64,000 nt of DNA from Rugamonas rivuli (GCF_009380165.1 NZ_WHUF01000009.1:62001-126000); one strand, 5' to 3'. Shown: positions 26,798 through 36,711, counted from the stretch's first letter. Program-made: numbers and translations. The notes: generated by a model not told the origin, from the sequence alone.

Positions 26798-27552
26798 GCG
26801 CGCTCGATCATCTGCAACGCGACTTCCAGCACTACATCCTGGCGGACGAAGCGCCGTCCGCGATCCACGCCGCCGTGCGCGAACAATACGGCCTGAGTGC
26901 CGAAGCGCGGCTGGCGATTTATCACCGCGCTTACCGCAGCCGCCTGCGGCAGGCGCTGTGCGAGGCCTACGACAAGACCTGGACCTTCATCGGCGACGAT
27001 ATGTTCGCCGACCTGGCCAACAGCTACATCGCCGCGCATCCGTCGCAGCACGCCAACCTGCGCTGGTTCGGCGGCGGCCTGGCCGCGCATGCGGCGCTGG
27101 CGCTGGACGACTATCCTTTCATCGCCGAGCTGGCGAGCCTGGAATGGGCGCTCGGCCTGGCCTTCGATGCGGAGGATGCCGCGCCGCTCACGGCCGCCGA
27201 CATGCAGGCCATCGCACCCGAGCTGTGGGGCGATCTGCAATTCCACCTGCATCCGTCGGTGCACATCCTGGACCTGCGCTGGAATGCCGTCGCGCTGTGG
27301 CAGGCATTGGCCGTGGAGGCCGATCCGCCGGAAGCGGTGGAGGCGGACGTGGTCCAGCACTGGCTGGTGTGGCGGCAGGACGAGCAGCCGCATTTCCGCT
27401 CGCTGCCGGCAATCGAAGCCGACGCGCTGTACCGCATCGCCGAAGGGGCGAGCTTCGGCGAAGTGTGCGCGGCGGCCGGCGAGGAAGCGATGCTGGCGCT
27501 GGCGGGCTATCTACAGCATTGGCTGGCGCAGGGCGTGCTGACCCGCTACTGA
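26794..27552 (+). CDS. bufC: Bufferin maturation partner protein (DUF2063)
   Basis: 252 residues. ATG 26794 overlaps the bufB stop (ATGA). The N-terminal half matches the DUF2063 putative DNA-binding/recognition domain ([63 protein letters not shown]). In bufferin and related MNIO systems this protein binds the precursor leader and brings it to the oxidase. The C-terminal half has the acidic Trp-rich repeats of the family. No DoxX-type bufD follows. The 3' end overlaps the convergent DUF2252 gene by 7 bp. Confidence 0.9.
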   Translation: MSALDHLQRDFQHYILADEAPSAIHAAVREQYGLSAEARLAIYHRAYRSRLRQALCEAYDKTWTFIGDDMFADLANSYIAAHPSQHANLRWFGGGLAAHAALALDDYPFIAELASLEWALGLAFDAEDAAPLTAADMQAIAPELWGDLQFHLHPSVHILDLRWNAVALWQALAVEADPPEAVEADVVQHWLVWRQDEQPHFRSLPAIEADALYRIAEGASFGEVCAAAGEEAMLALAGYLQHWLAQGVLTRY

Positions 27553-28751
27553 GCGGCCAGCCACTTCGCGCAGGCTTGCCACTGGTCGCGTGTTTTCGCG
27601 TTCATGTCGGCGGCGGCTTCGATCATGGCGCTGCGCCAGCTGTCGTCCTGGCCGTGGGCGATCAGCGCGTCGGCACCGGCGGCGCCGGCGCGGCCCGAGG
27701 CGCGCAGCTGGTCCCAGGCCAGGTTGCAGCCCATGGTGGCGATCACTTCTTCCAGCCGTTCCAGCTTCTTGCCCCATGCGTCCAGCGCCACGCGGTCCTC
27801 CGACGGTTGCAGGCCGCGCAGCACGCACGAGCGGCCGTCCAGCGCGACCGCGTGCAGGAAGGCGTGATCGACAGCCTGCATGCGCTTCTGCACCGCCACG
27901 ACGCGGCTGGCCTGGTCCGGCCAGGCCGGCTGCTCGATCTTCCACGCGGCCAGGTGCGGCGCCAGCGCCGACGGCTTGCATTCCTTGATGTCGAGCAGGT
28001 AGTTCCCGTCCGGCGAGCCCTTGCCTTCGACCAGCACCACGAAGCGCATCAACCCCAGGCTGCCGGTGCCGGCGATGCGGCGGGCCGCGTCCAGCATGGT
28101 GTAGAAGCCCGGCTTGTCCTGCGTGGCGGCGAAGCGGGGCATGAAATCGGCCAGCAGTTCGCGCTGGCCGGGCAGCAGCGGCAGTGCTTTCTCGCCGTCG
28201 AGCTTCAGGCTGCGGTGCCCGTTCTTGCGCGTGGTGCGCTTGTCGAGGAAGTCGGTGCGCTTGCGGTCTTGCAGGTCGCACAGCAATGCGTTGATCAGGC
28301 CCACGCTGGTCTCGCGTTCGACCCAGCGCGGCTTGCCTTCGGCCAGCGCGGCGCGGTAGGCGTCGAGGCAGCGGCGGCTCAGCTTGACGGCGTCGGCAGC
28401 CGTGACGCGCAGCGCTTCGGCGCCGCACTGGATGCTGGCCAGCAGGCGCACCAGATCCCAGCTGGCCGGCGCCAGCGCCGCTTCGTCGAAATCGTTTATA
28501 TCGAAATACACCTGGCGGTTGTCGCCCTTGTAGCTGCCGAAGTTTTCCACGTGCAGATCGCCGCAGCTCCAGGCCAGCGGCGCTGCGCGGAACAGCGGGT
28601 GGTCGGGCAGGGCGTCGTAGAACAGGTGGTCGGCTCCGCGCAGGAACAGGAAGGCGTTCTGCGCCATCTTGTGGTACTTCTGGCGCAGCAGTTCCGGCTC
28701 GCGGCCGGCGTTGTGGACTTGCAGGGCGGTGATCAGTGCAGCAGCGGACAT
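27546..28751 (-). CDS. DUF2252 kinase-fold protein
   Basis: 401 residues. The second of two adjacent ATGs (28751) is chosen because AGGAG lies 6 nt upstream; the first would leave only 3. The DUF2252 fold resembles aminoglycoside phosphotransferases, with visible CGDLHVENFG (catalytic-loop-like) and YFDINDFDEA (metal-binding-like) motifs. ECKPSALAPHL follows in the C-terminal half. The substrate is unknown. It lies 9 bp downstream of a solute-binding protein gene whose TAG stop lies within the ribosome binding site, so the two form an operon. Confidence 0.88.
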   Translation of the reverse strand: MSAAALITALQVHNAGREPELLRQKYHKMAQNAFLFLRGADHLFYDALPDHPLFRAAPLAWSCGDLHVENFGSYKGDNRQVYFDINDFDEAALAPASWDLVRLLASIQCGAEALRVTAADAVKLSRRCLDAYRAALAEGKPRWVERETSVGLINALLCDLQDRKRTDFLDKRTTRKNGHRSLKLDGEKALPLLPGQRELLADFMPRFAATQDKPGFYTMLDAARRIAGTGSLGLMRFVVLVEGKGSPDGNYLLDIKECKPSALAPHLAAWKIEQPAWPDQASRVVAVQKRMQAVDHAFLHAVALDGRSCVLRGLQPSEDRVALDAWGKKLERLEEVIATMGCNLAWDQLRASGRAGAAGADALIAHGQDDSWRSAMIEAAADMNAKTRDQWQACAKWLAAQ

Positions 28752-28760
28752 CATGGACTC

Positions 28761-29498
28761 CTAACGGTAGCGCGCCAGGATCTGGTCGATCACGCCTTCC
28801 TTGAGCAAGGCGTCGATCGCGCGATTGGCGTCGTTGAAGGGGACTTGCGATTTGCGCGAGAACGCGCAGTGCGCCTTGTACGAGGAGAATACCAGTTCGG
28901 GGCGCAGCTTCAGTTGGGGATGGATGCGTTGCAGGTAGAACAGCGTGCTCTCGCTGGCCAGCGTGTATTGCACCTTGCCGGAGATCATCTGCTGGACGTT
29001 GAGGTCCATGCTGGCCGCGTCGGTGCGGGCGAATTGCTTGCCCAGCACCTGCTCGACGCGCGGATAGCGGTAGCCGGCGACGGTGCCGATCGGCGTGTCC
29101 TTGAGATCCTTGAGCGAGCGCAGGCGCGGCGCATCGGCGCGCGCGACCACCATTTCGGTATCGGGCAGCAGCGGCATGCTCCAGTCGTAGTCGCCGTCTA
29201 TCCAGAACGGCAGCACGTAGCACATGGCGTCGGCGCGGCCGCTGGTCAGGGCCGGGGTGACGCCGGCGACGTCGACATTGACATACACGGCGCGCCGGCC
29301 CAGCCGCTGGGCGAGGGCGTCGCCGACATCCTTGATGATGCCGCCGGCGAGCACGCCGTTGCTGAAGCGGACGATGGGCATGGTCTGGTCCAGCGGCGCC
29401 AGCATCACCAGCTCTCCCGGTGCGCCTGGTGCGTCCCCAGCCGCCAGCGGCAGGGCCGACAGCAGGATCGCTGACAAGGACGTGAGGAGCTTGGGCAT
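28761..29498 (-). CDS. Periplasmic solute-binding protein (family 3-like)
   Basis: 245 residues from ATG 29498 (MPKLLTSLSAILLSALPLAAG); a GTG two codons upstream is an alternative. A signal peptide is followed by an extracellular solute-binding family 3-like fold (IVRFSNGVLAGGIIKDVGDALAQRLG, LKDLKDTPIGTVAGYRYPRVE, GKVQYTLASES, AIDALLKEGVIDQILARY). No ABC permease or ATPase gene is adjacent, so it may be an orphan binding protein or signalling receptor. It is transcribed with the DUF2252 gene. The ligand is unknown. Confidence 0.85.
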   Translation of the reverse strand: MPKLLTSLSAILLSALPLAAGDAPGAPGELVMLAPLDQTMPIVRFSNGVLAGGIIKDVGDALAQRLGRRAVYVNVDVAGVTPALTSGRADAMCYVLPFWIDGDYDWSMPLLPDTEMVVARADAPRLRSLKDLKDTPIGTVAGYRYPRVEQVLGKQFARTDAASMDLNVQQMISGKVQYTLASESTLFYLQRIHPQLKLRPELVFSSYKAHCAFSRKSQVPFNDANRAIDALLKEGVIDQILARYR

Positions 29499-29633
29499 GT
29501 GCACTTTCCATTTCTGGCGTGGAAACCAATTATAGACTCTGCGCGCAACGCCGCCGCGGGTGACAATTGAATAGTTTGTCCCCTATGAAACATTGATAGG
29601 ATATCACCCCCGTCCATTTTCATTGACCTCCCC

Positions 29634-32600
29634 ATGAGCGACGATTTCAGCAACGACATCAACACCACCGGCCGCCTGGCCGTAGGCTCTGGCACGAGCG
29701 CTAACTTTGAGACAGGCTACGACAACGATTGGTTCCGCATGCAGCTGTCGGCGGGGACGACCTATGTGTTCACGCTGAACGGCGCGGCGCAGGGTGGCGG
29801 CACGCTGGCCGATTTCAGCGCGACTTCGCTGACGCTGTACGGCGCCCAGGGGCAATGGATGATGAACCAGGGCGGGACGACCAATGTCGGACCGGCGCTG
29901 ACCTTCACGGCCGCCACCACCGGCACCTACTTCCTGGCGGCCAATAGCAGCTACAACGCCGCCGGCAGCAGCTATACCGTGACGGCGTCGCTGCCGGCGC
30001 CGGACGATTTCCGGGCCGATACCGGCAGCAGCGGCAACTTCGCCGGCGGCGACAGCGTCAGCGGCGTGTTCGAGCGCAGCAACGATGTCGACTGGTTCAA
30101 GTTCCACGCCGAGGCCGGGCAGCTGCTGGGCTTCAGTGCCGGCGGCGCCGGCGCCATGCCTGCCGACACCTCGGTGTACGATGCGAACGGCCGCTATGTC
30201 AGCTATGCGTCGAACTACCCGGTCAAGATCACCGCCAGCGGCGACTACTACCTGGCCGTTGCCAGCAAAGGCTATGTCGGCAGCTACACCCAGACCATGC
30301 GCGTGCTGACCGACGATTTCCCGTCCGGCAGTCCCGGCAAGCTCGCCAACGGCGGCGTGCTGAACGGCGCGCTGGATTACACCGGCGACACCGACGCCTT
30401 CACCATGGACGTCGAGGCCGGGCAGGTCTACACGCTGACCCTGAGCACGCAACCGGGCGACAACCGCAGCATTTCCGCCTACCTGACCGACAGCACGGGC
30501 TATCCGCATTCCTACGGCGGCCAGATGGTCAACAACCAGATGGTGATACGCTTCCTGGCGGACAAGGCCGATACCTACACGCTGCGCATCGACGGCTCTG
30601 CCGATATGAACAGCGCCCTGCAGTACACGGTGCGCCTGGATTATCCGGAGTCCGACGACTACAGCAACACGCGCGCCACCGCGCAGCCGCTGGAACTGGA
30701 TGTGCCGGTCAGCGGCCGGGTGCAATCGCCGGACGACGTCGATATGTTCAAGGTCGAACTGGCCGCCGGCATCACCTATACGTTCAACATGGACGCGGAC
30801 ACCTCGCTGCCCAAAGGCACGCAGCAACTGCAACTGGTGGACGGAAACGGCGGCGTGCTGTACTTCCCGCGTTACGACTCCGGCAGCAGCTTCAGCTACA
30901 CACCGGCCAAGGGCGGCGCTTACTATCTGCAGGCCTCCGGCTACAGCAGTGCTTCGCCCTACAACAATTCCTACAGCATCAGCTTCAGCAAGACGGTGGA
31001 CGACTACGGCGCCAGCGCCGCCACCGCCGGCAAGCTGGCGATCGGCAGTTCGATCCAGGGCGAGCTGGAAGCCGGCGGCGGCGACCGCGACTGGTTCGCC
31101 GTCGCGCTCGACGCCGGGCAGACTTACTGGTTCACGCTGAAGGCGCTCAAGGAGGGCGCCGGCACGCTGGATGGCAGCTACGGCCGCGCGGTGTACAAGC
31201 TGATCGATGGCGCCGGCAAGGTGGTGGCCACGGCCGACAGCTCCGGCTACACCGCCACCGCGGCGACCATGCCGTTTACGCCCGCCGTCAAAGGCACGTA
31301 CTACCTCGAAGTATCGGCGCCGCAGATGTCCGGCACGTACACGGTGGCGGCCCAGCTGGGCCAGACGGACGACTACGGCAACGATGCCGCCCACGCCGGC
31401 GTGGTCCAGGCGGGCATCCCGCTGACGGGCAGGCTGGAGTTGCCGACCGACCGCGATGTCTTCAAGCTGAGCGTGGTCGCCGGCGAAACCTATGCGCTGG
31501 AGCTGACGCCGACCGATGCCAATGTCGTCAACTGGAACTTTTACACGACGCTCGGCGTTGCCGATGGCAGCGCCGGCTATGTGTCCACGCGTGGACAATA
31601 CTCGAACAACAACAAGATCTATCAACTGTTCGAGGCCAGCAAGTCGGGCGACTACTACCTGACGGTGGGAACGTCGGTGGGCGGCGGCGGCCTGCCAGGC
31701 GGCTACAAGCTGATCGCCACCGACATGGGGCGCGACGATTACGCGGCCTCGGCGCAGACCACGGCCGCCGTGGCGCCCGGCGCTACGTTCAGCGGCAATA
31801 TCGGCGTGTTCGACGACCACGACTGGATCAAGGTGCACCTGGAAGCGGGCCGCACCTATGTGTTCGACCTGCACGGCAAGGCCAGCGGCGGCGGCAGCCT
31901 GGATACCGGCACCTCGTATGCCGGCATGACGCTGCTCAACAACAACGGCGGCAGCCTGGCGTACGGCGTCAGCATCGGCGGCGAGCAGCGGATTTCCTAC
32001 ATCGCCGCCAGCACCGGCGATTTTTATCTGGACGTGCGCGGCAGCAGCGACCATACCGGCACCTACACGGTGGAAGCCACCCAGACCAGCGGCGACCTGG
32101 CCGCGCCGCTGCTGCTGTCGGCGTCGATGGCATCGGGAGCCGTCGATGTGCCGCTGGCGCCGCACATCACGCTGGCGTTCAACGAGACCATCATGCTGGG
32201 CAGCGGCATCACGCTGACGGACAGCGCCGGCCGCGTGGTGCTGGCGCCGTACGGCAGCACGCTGGCGTCGGCGGTGGGACACACGCTGGTCATCGATCCG
32301 CACCAGTACCTCAAGCCGGGCGGCACCTACACCTTGAACCTGCCGGACGGCAGCGTGCTCGACCTGGCCGGCAATCATTACACCGGCGCGCAGAGCTACA
32401 CCTTCACCACGGTGCAGCCGGTGGCGGTTGGCACGGCCGGCAACGACTATCTGCTGGGCACGGGCGCCGGCCTGAAGCTCGATGGCGGCGCCGGCCTCGA
32501 CACCGCCTACTACTCGCAGAGCGTCTACCAGACCCAGATCACGCGCAATGCGGACGGCAGCGTGAACGTCAAGGATTCCGGCGCGGCGACGGGCGATACG

Positions 32601-33032
32601 CTGACCGGCATCGAACGCCTGATGTTCAGCGACCGCGTGATGGCGCTCGATGTCGACGGCGCCGGCGGCCAGGCTTATCGCCTGTACCAGGCTGCCTTCA
32701 ACCGCGCGCCCGACAGCGTGGGCCTGGGCTTCTGGATACGCGCGCTCGACGCCGGCTACGGCTTGAAGGGCGTGGCGCAGAACTTCCTCGACAGCGCGGA
32801 ATTCAAGACCAAATACGGCGCCGCGCCGAGCGACAAGGACTTCGTCACCAGCCTGTACAGCAACGTGCTGCATCGCGCGCCGGACCAGGCCGGCTACGAC
32901 TACTGGATGAATGATCTGCACAATGGCGTGGAACGCGCCCAGCTGCTGCTCAGCTTCAGCGAGAGCGTGGAAAACCAGGCCGCGCTGCTGCCGCTGATCG
33001 GCAAGGGTTTCGAGTACATCCCTTACGGTTAA
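29634..33032 (+). CDS. Large secreted protein: seven PPC-like domains, Ig-like domain, DUF4214
   Basis: 1,132 residues starting MSDDFSND, no Sec signal. About seven ~115-residue pre-peptidase-C-terminal-like domains each begin with a DDF/DDY motif and contain a DxDWF-type signature (DNDWFRMQL, DVDWFKFHA, DTDAFTMDV, DVDMFKVEL, DRDWFAVAL, DRDVFKLSV, DHDWIKVHL). An SbsA-type Ig-like domain follows (DVPLAPHITLAFNETIML ... YTFTTVQP). A short RTX-like segment (GTAGNDYLLGTGAGLKLDGG) and a DUF4214 domain (AYRLYQAAFNRAPDSVGLGFW, LYSNVLHRAPDQAGYDYWM) close the protein. This architecture is typical of type-I-secreted proteins. A protease domain is absent, so a surface or S-layer-like/adhesive role is more likely than peptidase activity. 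Confidence 0.9.
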   Translation: MSDDFSNDINTTGRLAVGSGTSANFETGYDNDWFRMQLSAGTTYVFTLNGAAQGGGTLADFSATSLTLYGAQGQWMMNQGGTTNVGPALTFTAATTGTYFLAANSSYNAAGSSYTVTASLPAPDDFRADTGSSGNFAGGDSVSGVFERSNDVDWFKFHAEAGQLLGFSAGGAGAMPADTSVYDANGRYVSYASNYPVKITASGDYYLAVASKGYVGSYTQTMRVLTDDFPSGSPGKLANGGVLNGALDYTGDTDAFTMDVEAGQVYTLTLSTQPGDNRSISAYLTDSTGYPHSYGGQMVNNQMVIRFLADKADTYTLRIDGSADMNSALQYTVRLDYPESDDYSNTRATAQPLELDVPVSGRVQSPDDVDMFKVELAAGITYTFNMDADTSLPKGTQQLQLVDGNGGVLYFPRYDSGSSFSYTPAKGGAYYLQASGYSSASPYNNSYSISFSKTVDDYGASAATAGKLAIGSSIQGELEAGGGDRDWFAVALDAGQTYWFTLKALKEGAGTLDGSYGRAVYKLIDGAGKVVATADSSGYTATAATMPFTPAVKGTYYLEVSAPQMSGTYTVAAQLGQTDDYGNDAAHAGVVQAGIPLTGRLELPTDRDVFKLSVVAGETYALELTPTDANVVNWNFYTTLGVADGSAGYVSTRGQYSNNNKIYQLFEASKSGDYYLTVGTSVGGGGLPGGYKLIATDMGRDDYAASAQTTAAVAPGATFSGNIGVFDDHDWIKVHLEAGRTYVFDLHGKASGGGSLDTGTSYAGMTLLNNNGGSLAYGVSIGGEQRISYIAASTGDFYLDVRGSSDHTGTYTVEATQTSGDLAAPLLLSASMASGAVDVPLAPHITLAFNETIMLGSGITLTDSAGRVVLAPYGSTLASAVGHTLVIDPHQYLKPGGTYTLNLPDGSVLDLAGNHYTGAQSYTFTTVQPVAVGTAGNDYLLGTGAGLKLDGGAGLDTAYYSQSVYQTQITRNADGSVNVKDSGAATGDTLTGIERLMFSDRVMALDVDGAGGQAYRLYQAAFNRAPDSVGLGFWIRALDAGYGLKGVAQNFLDSAEFKTKYGAAPSDKDFVTSLYSNVLHRAPDQAGYDYWMNDLHNGVERAQLLLSFSESVENQAALLPLIGKGFEYIPYG

Positions 33033-33039
33033 AGGCTTC

Positions 33040-33073
33040 CGCCGCGATTAGAGCCGGCGCTCTAATCGCGGCG
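33040..33073. terminator. Strong hairpin after the PPC/DUF4214 gene
   Basis: CGCCGCGATTAGAGC (33040-33054), loop CGGC, perfect 15-bp complement (33059-33073). There is no adjacent T run (CAGCACCTTTACC follows), so it is either a weak intrinsic terminator or an mRNA 3'-end stabiliser. Confidence 0.65.
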
Positions 33074-33297
33074 CAGCACCTTTACCTTTGACGGCATTGT
33101 GCAAGAATGATCAGCACGAACTCATTGAACGGTAATAACAAAAACATCGTGTTCACCCCACTCGTCAGTGCCCTCGCGGCAACCGCAGCAACTCCCCCAC
33201 ACGCCCGCCTGATCTTTGCCAGCCCGCCGCGCTAGCTGCGTCAGACCGCACACGCTACATCTGCATCCACAGCTTTTTCCACAACCGAAAGGTTTGT

Positions 33298-35226
33298 ATG
33301 TTTACCCTGCTTGGCAGTGAAGTGACCGTTGTCGTCTTATTGATTGTGATCGCCGTCTTGATCAAGCTCTCCGGGGCCATCAAGTACATCCCCAACGACC
33401 GTGTCGGGGTCATCGAAAAACTATGGAGCTCGTCCGGATCGGTACAGAACGGCCTGCTGGCCTTGAATGGCGAGGCCGGCCTGCAGCCTGAATTGCGCCG
33501 TGGTGGCTTCCATTTCTTCGCCCCGTTCCAGTACCGGGTGCACATCCATTCCATGGTGTCGGTCACGCAGGGCACGATCGCCTACGTGTTTGCCCGCGAC
33601 GGCCTGGACCTGCCGGCCGGCCAGACGCTGGCGGATAACTCGCGCATCGTCGACTTCCGCAACGTCCGCGACTTCCTGCGCGACGGCGGCCAGAAAGGCC
33701 CGCAGCGCATGGTGCTGCGCGAAGGTACCCACATCATCAATCCCGCGCTGTTCGTCGTGATGACGGAAGAGACGACGTACTCGATGTCGCTGGACGCGCT
33801 GGAAAAAGCCTACTACCAGCAAATGCGTGGCGTGCTCGACGAGCGCGGCGGCTTCAAGCCGGTGGTCATCAAGGAAGTGACCGGTTCGCATGACTCCGAC
33901 CAGCTGGCCGTGGTGACGGTGCAGGACGGCCCTGGCCTGCTGACGGGCGAGTTGCTGGCGCCCGATGTCGGCGACAGCCACAACGCTTTCCAGGAGCCGG
34001 AGAAATTCCTCGCCGCCGGTGGCCGCCGCGGCCGCCAGGAGCGCGTGCTGGTGGAGGGGACCTACTTCATCAACCGCCTGTTCGCGACGGTGGAGTTCAT
34101 CAAGAAGACCATCATCCCGGTCGGCTTTGTCGGCGTGGTGGTGTCGTACACGGGCCGTACCGGCGCGGACTTGTCGGGCAACGATTACTCGCACGGCGAG
34201 CTGGTGGAAACCGGTTGCCGCGGCGTGTGGCGCGATGCGCTGATGCCGGGCAAGTACGCGTTCAACACCTATGCCGGCAAGATCGAACTGGTGCCGACCA
34301 CTAACTTCGTGCTGATGTGGAAGTCCGGCGAGAGCGGCTCCAGCTTCGACAAGAATCTGCGCGAGATCACCTTGATTACCAAGGACGCGTTCGAGCCGCA
34401 GCTGCCGCTGTCGGTGGTGGTGCACATCGACTATCGCAAGGCGCCGATGGTGGTGCAGCGCTTCGGCAACGTGGCGCAGCTGGTCGAGCAGACGCTGGAT
34501 CCGATGGTGTCGTCGTACTTCAAAAACGTATCGCAGACCAAGACCTTCATCGACCTGATCCAGTCGCGCAGCGAGTTGCAGAACAATGCGTCGAGCGATA
34601 TGAAGCAGCGCTTCCAGGCGTATTCGCTGGAGTTCCAGGAAGTGTTGATCGGCACGCCGAAACCTCAGCCCGGCGATAACAAGATCGAGGACATCATGGC
34701 GCAGCTGCGTGATCGCCAGATCGCCCGCGAGCAGGTGGAAACCTTCGCGCAGAAGCAGATCGCGGCCGACAAGCAGCGCGAGCTGAACGAGGCCGAGCAG
34801 CGCGCCGCCAAGCAGAAAGAGCTGACCGGTTCGCTGGTGGATATTTCGATCAAGGAGAACCAGGGTTCGGCCAGCGTGAAAGCCGCCGAGAAACGCCGCC
34901 AGGAAATCGAAGCGCTGGCGCAGGCCGACAAGTTCCGTCAGGAGATGGAAGGCGCGGGCCGCGCATCGGCGATCCGCTCGGTGGGTGAGGCGGAGGCGGC
35001 GGCGATCCAGGCCAAGTCCGAGGCGATGCAGGGCGAAGGCGCGGACAAGCAGCTGATGCAGACCGTGATGCTGCGTCTGGCCGAAGCGTTTGAAACGGCC
35101 AAGGTGCCGCTGGTACCGCAAGTGCAAATGGGCGGCGGCGATAGCAACGCCTTCGGCACGCTGATGGGCCTGATGAGCGCGATGAAGGCTGGAGAGTTGA
35201 CGCAGGCTATCGAAAACAAGGGCTGA
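33298..35226 (+). CDS. SPFH/band-7 (flotillin-like) membrane protein
   Basis: 642 residues. An N-terminal membrane segment (VVVLLIVIAVLIKLSGAI) leads directly into the SPFH region (IPNDRVGVIEKLW ... GFHFFAPFQYRVHI; a second band-7-like stretch IPVGFVGVVVSYTGRTGADL). The C-terminal ~200 residues are a long Glu/Lys/Gln-rich coiled coil with repeated AEA/EAQ motifs (SVGEAEAAAIQAKSEAMQGE), as in flotillins. Such proteins oligomerise at the membrane and organise microdomains. AAAGG precedes the ATG. No NfeD partner gene is adjacent. Confidence 0.9.
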   Translation: MFTLLGSEVTVVVLLIVIAVLIKLSGAIKYIPNDRVGVIEKLWSSSGSVQNGLLALNGEAGLQPELRRGGFHFFAPFQYRVHIHSMVSVTQGTIAYVFARDGLDLPAGQTLADNSRIVDFRNVRDFLRDGGQKGPQRMVLREGTHIINPALFVVMTEETTYSMSLDALEKAYYQQMRGVLDERGGFKPVVIKEVTGSHDSDQLAVVTVQDGPGLLTGELLAPDVGDSHNAFQEPEKFLAAGGRRGRQERVLVEGTYFINRLFATVEFIKKTIIPVGFVGVVVSYTGRTGADLSGNDYSHGELVETGCRGVWRDALMPGKYAFNTYAGKIELVPTTNFVLMWKSGESGSSFDKNLREITLITKDAFEPQLPLSVVVHIDYRKAPMVVQRFGNVAQLVEQTLDPMVSSYFKNVSQTKTFIDLIQSRSELQNNASSDMKQRFQAYSLEFQEVLIGTPKPQPGDNKIEDIMAQLRDRQIAREQVETFAQKQIAADKQRELNEAEQRAAKQKELTGSLVDISIKENQGSASVKAAEKRRQEIEALAQADKFRQEMEGAGRASAIRSVGEAEAAAIQAKSEAMQGEGADKQLMQTVMLRLAEAFETAKVPLVPQVQMGGGDSNAFGTLMGLMSAMKAGELTQAIENKG

Positions 35227-35247
35227 TCTTCGGCAGCCCGCTGTTTG

Positions 35248-35709
35248 TTATGACGCGGTCAGGGCGGCGATCACGGATGGATCGCTGTTTCCCCTGGCCG
35301 TGAAGCGGCCCGCTTCGTAACGCTGGCAATGGCCCTGAATTGTGGCGATGGCATGCCTGCCGGTGTGCGATGCCAGCGTCACGGTGCAGGTGAAGAGATC
35401 GCCGCGGAAGTGCTGTTCTGGCAGGGCGGCGAAGCGTATCTCCACATTGGCCTCGGCCAGCTCGTCCCACGCGATACCCTTTTTGAGCAAGGCGCGGCGC
35501 AGGAAGGCCGCGTAGTTCCGGGTGGCGGCCATCGTCGCCGGTGTCGATGGCGAGGCCGTATCGTCCGCCAGCCGCAGTTGCACGACCAGGTCCGTTGGCG
35601 CGTCGCGATACAGCAGGCCCAGCGCCCAGTAACCTCCCAGATCATTGTTGCGGCCGACGAAAAAAGTCGTCAACCCTGCTGCTGCATGTTTTAGTTTTTT
35701 ATCTTTCAT
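35248..35709 (-). CDS. Hypothetical protein
   Basis: 153 residues starting MKDKKLKHAAAGLTTFFVGR. I do not recognise the family. It has no signal peptide or membrane segment, and the sequence reads as a compact mixed alpha/beta domain (YWALGLLYRDAPTDLVVQL, LFTCTVTLASHTGRHAIATI). It ends 21 bp from the stop of the convergent SPFH gene and is divergent from the stress-type gene at 35806. No clear ribosome binding site is visible. Confidence 0.7.
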   Translation of the reverse strand: MKDKKLKHAAAGLTTFFVGRNNDLGGYWALGLLYRDAPTDLVVQLRLADDTASPSTPATMAATRNYAAFLRRALLKKGIAWDELAEANVEIRFAALPEQHFRGDLFTCTVTLASHTGRHAIATIQGHCQRYEAGRFTARGNSDPSVIAALTAS

Positions 35710-35805
35710 CTTGGCATGTGTTTCAGATTTCCTGCTGGCAAACGGGCGCTACCCTCGCGGCATAGTACGTAGACTGGAATGGAACTCTTCAACCAGGAGC
35801 CCATC

Positions 35806-36705
35806 ATGACACATACATTGGCAGCCGTATTTGAAACCCGTGCCGAGGCCAATCGAGCCAAGGACGAATTGATCCACAGCGGCTATGCCGCCGAGAGCAT
35901 CACCGTGACCGATTCCGGCAGCGTGGCTGGTACGCCGCGCATCAACGACGACGAGTCCATACTCAGCTCGATCAAGCAGATGTTCAGCGGCCTGCTGGGG
36001 CGCGAGCATGCCGACCGCCATATCTATGCGGAAGCGCTGAACCGCGGCCACGTGGTGCTGACCATCCAGACCACCAGCATGGAAGCGGCCGATCGCGCGG
36101 CGGACATCGTCGAAGATTTCAATCCGATCGATATCGACGAGCATGAGGCCATGTGGCGCGCTAGTGGATGGAGTGGCGCCGGCACGCCGCAAACCAGCCT
36201 GGGCGCGCAGCAGAGCGCGCCGGTGCAGCATGGCATACGTCCGCGTGAGGAGGCGGTGGACTTCGCGCGCTCCGAGCAGGGCTTGCAGACGCCGGGCTCG
36301 ATGCAGCGCGGCGAGACGGCAGCAACCCCGGTCGCCGCCGTGAACGTGCCGATCTCGGAGCAGAGCACGGTGCAGCGCAGCGGCATGCGCATCTACCCGC
36401 GCGATACGGGCACACCCAACCAGGACAGCCTGAACATCCTTCGTGGCGACGAGACCGATGATGACGCGGTCTACTTCCGCACGCATTGGGAGAAGACCAT
36501 GTCCTATGGCGGCAACACCTATCAGGAGTTCGATCCCGCGTACCGCTATGGCGAATCGATGGCGGGCAATCCCGGCTACAAGGACAAGCCGTGGGAACAC
36601 GTGGAGCCTGAGTTGCGCAGCGATTGGGAAAGCAAACACGCGCAATCGAGCTGGGAGAAGTTCAAGGATGCGGTGCGCGCGGGGTGGGAGCGGGTGACGA
36701 AGTAG
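35806..36705 (+). CDS. Putative stress-associated protein (YflT/17M-like N-terminus)
   Basis: 299 residues from ATG 35806 (MTHTLAAVFETRAEANRAKD), preceded by CAGGAG. The N-terminal ~110 residues resemble the heat-induced stress/general stress protein 17M fold (repeated A-x-x-A-x-x-x-L and VTVTD-type strands). A Gln/Thr-rich disordered linker follows. The C-terminal segment (FDPAYRYGESMAGNPGYKDK, WEHVEPELRSDWESKHAQSSW, FKDAVRAGWERV) is a module I have seen at the end of other stress-type proteins of this order. It is probably cytoplasmic; the function is unknown. Confidence 0.75.
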   Translation: MTHTLAAVFETRAEANRAKDELIHSGYAAESITVTDSGSVAGTPRINDDESILSSIKQMFSGLLGREHADRHIYAEALNRGHVVLTIQTTSMEAADRAADIVEDFNPIDIDEHEAMWRASGWSGAGTPQTSLGAQQSAPVQHGIRPREEAVDFARSEQGLQTPGSMQRGETAATPVAAVNVPISEQSTVQRSGMRIYPRDTGTPNQDSLNILRGDETDDDAVYFRTHWEKTMSYGGNTYQEFDPAYRYGESMAGNPGYKDKPWEHVEPELRSDWESKHAQSSWEKFKDAVRAGWERVTK

Positions 36706-36711
36706 GCGCTA

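Noticed and set aside
32440-32510. Classical RTX nonapeptide array in the PPC protein.
   Set aside because: Only one or two degenerate GTAGNDYLLGTG/LDGGAGLD units are present, not a full array.
29604-32921. Minus-strand 1,105-codon open frame opposite the PPC protein.
   Set aside because: Shadow frame; the plus strand has clear repeated domains and a DUF4214 end.
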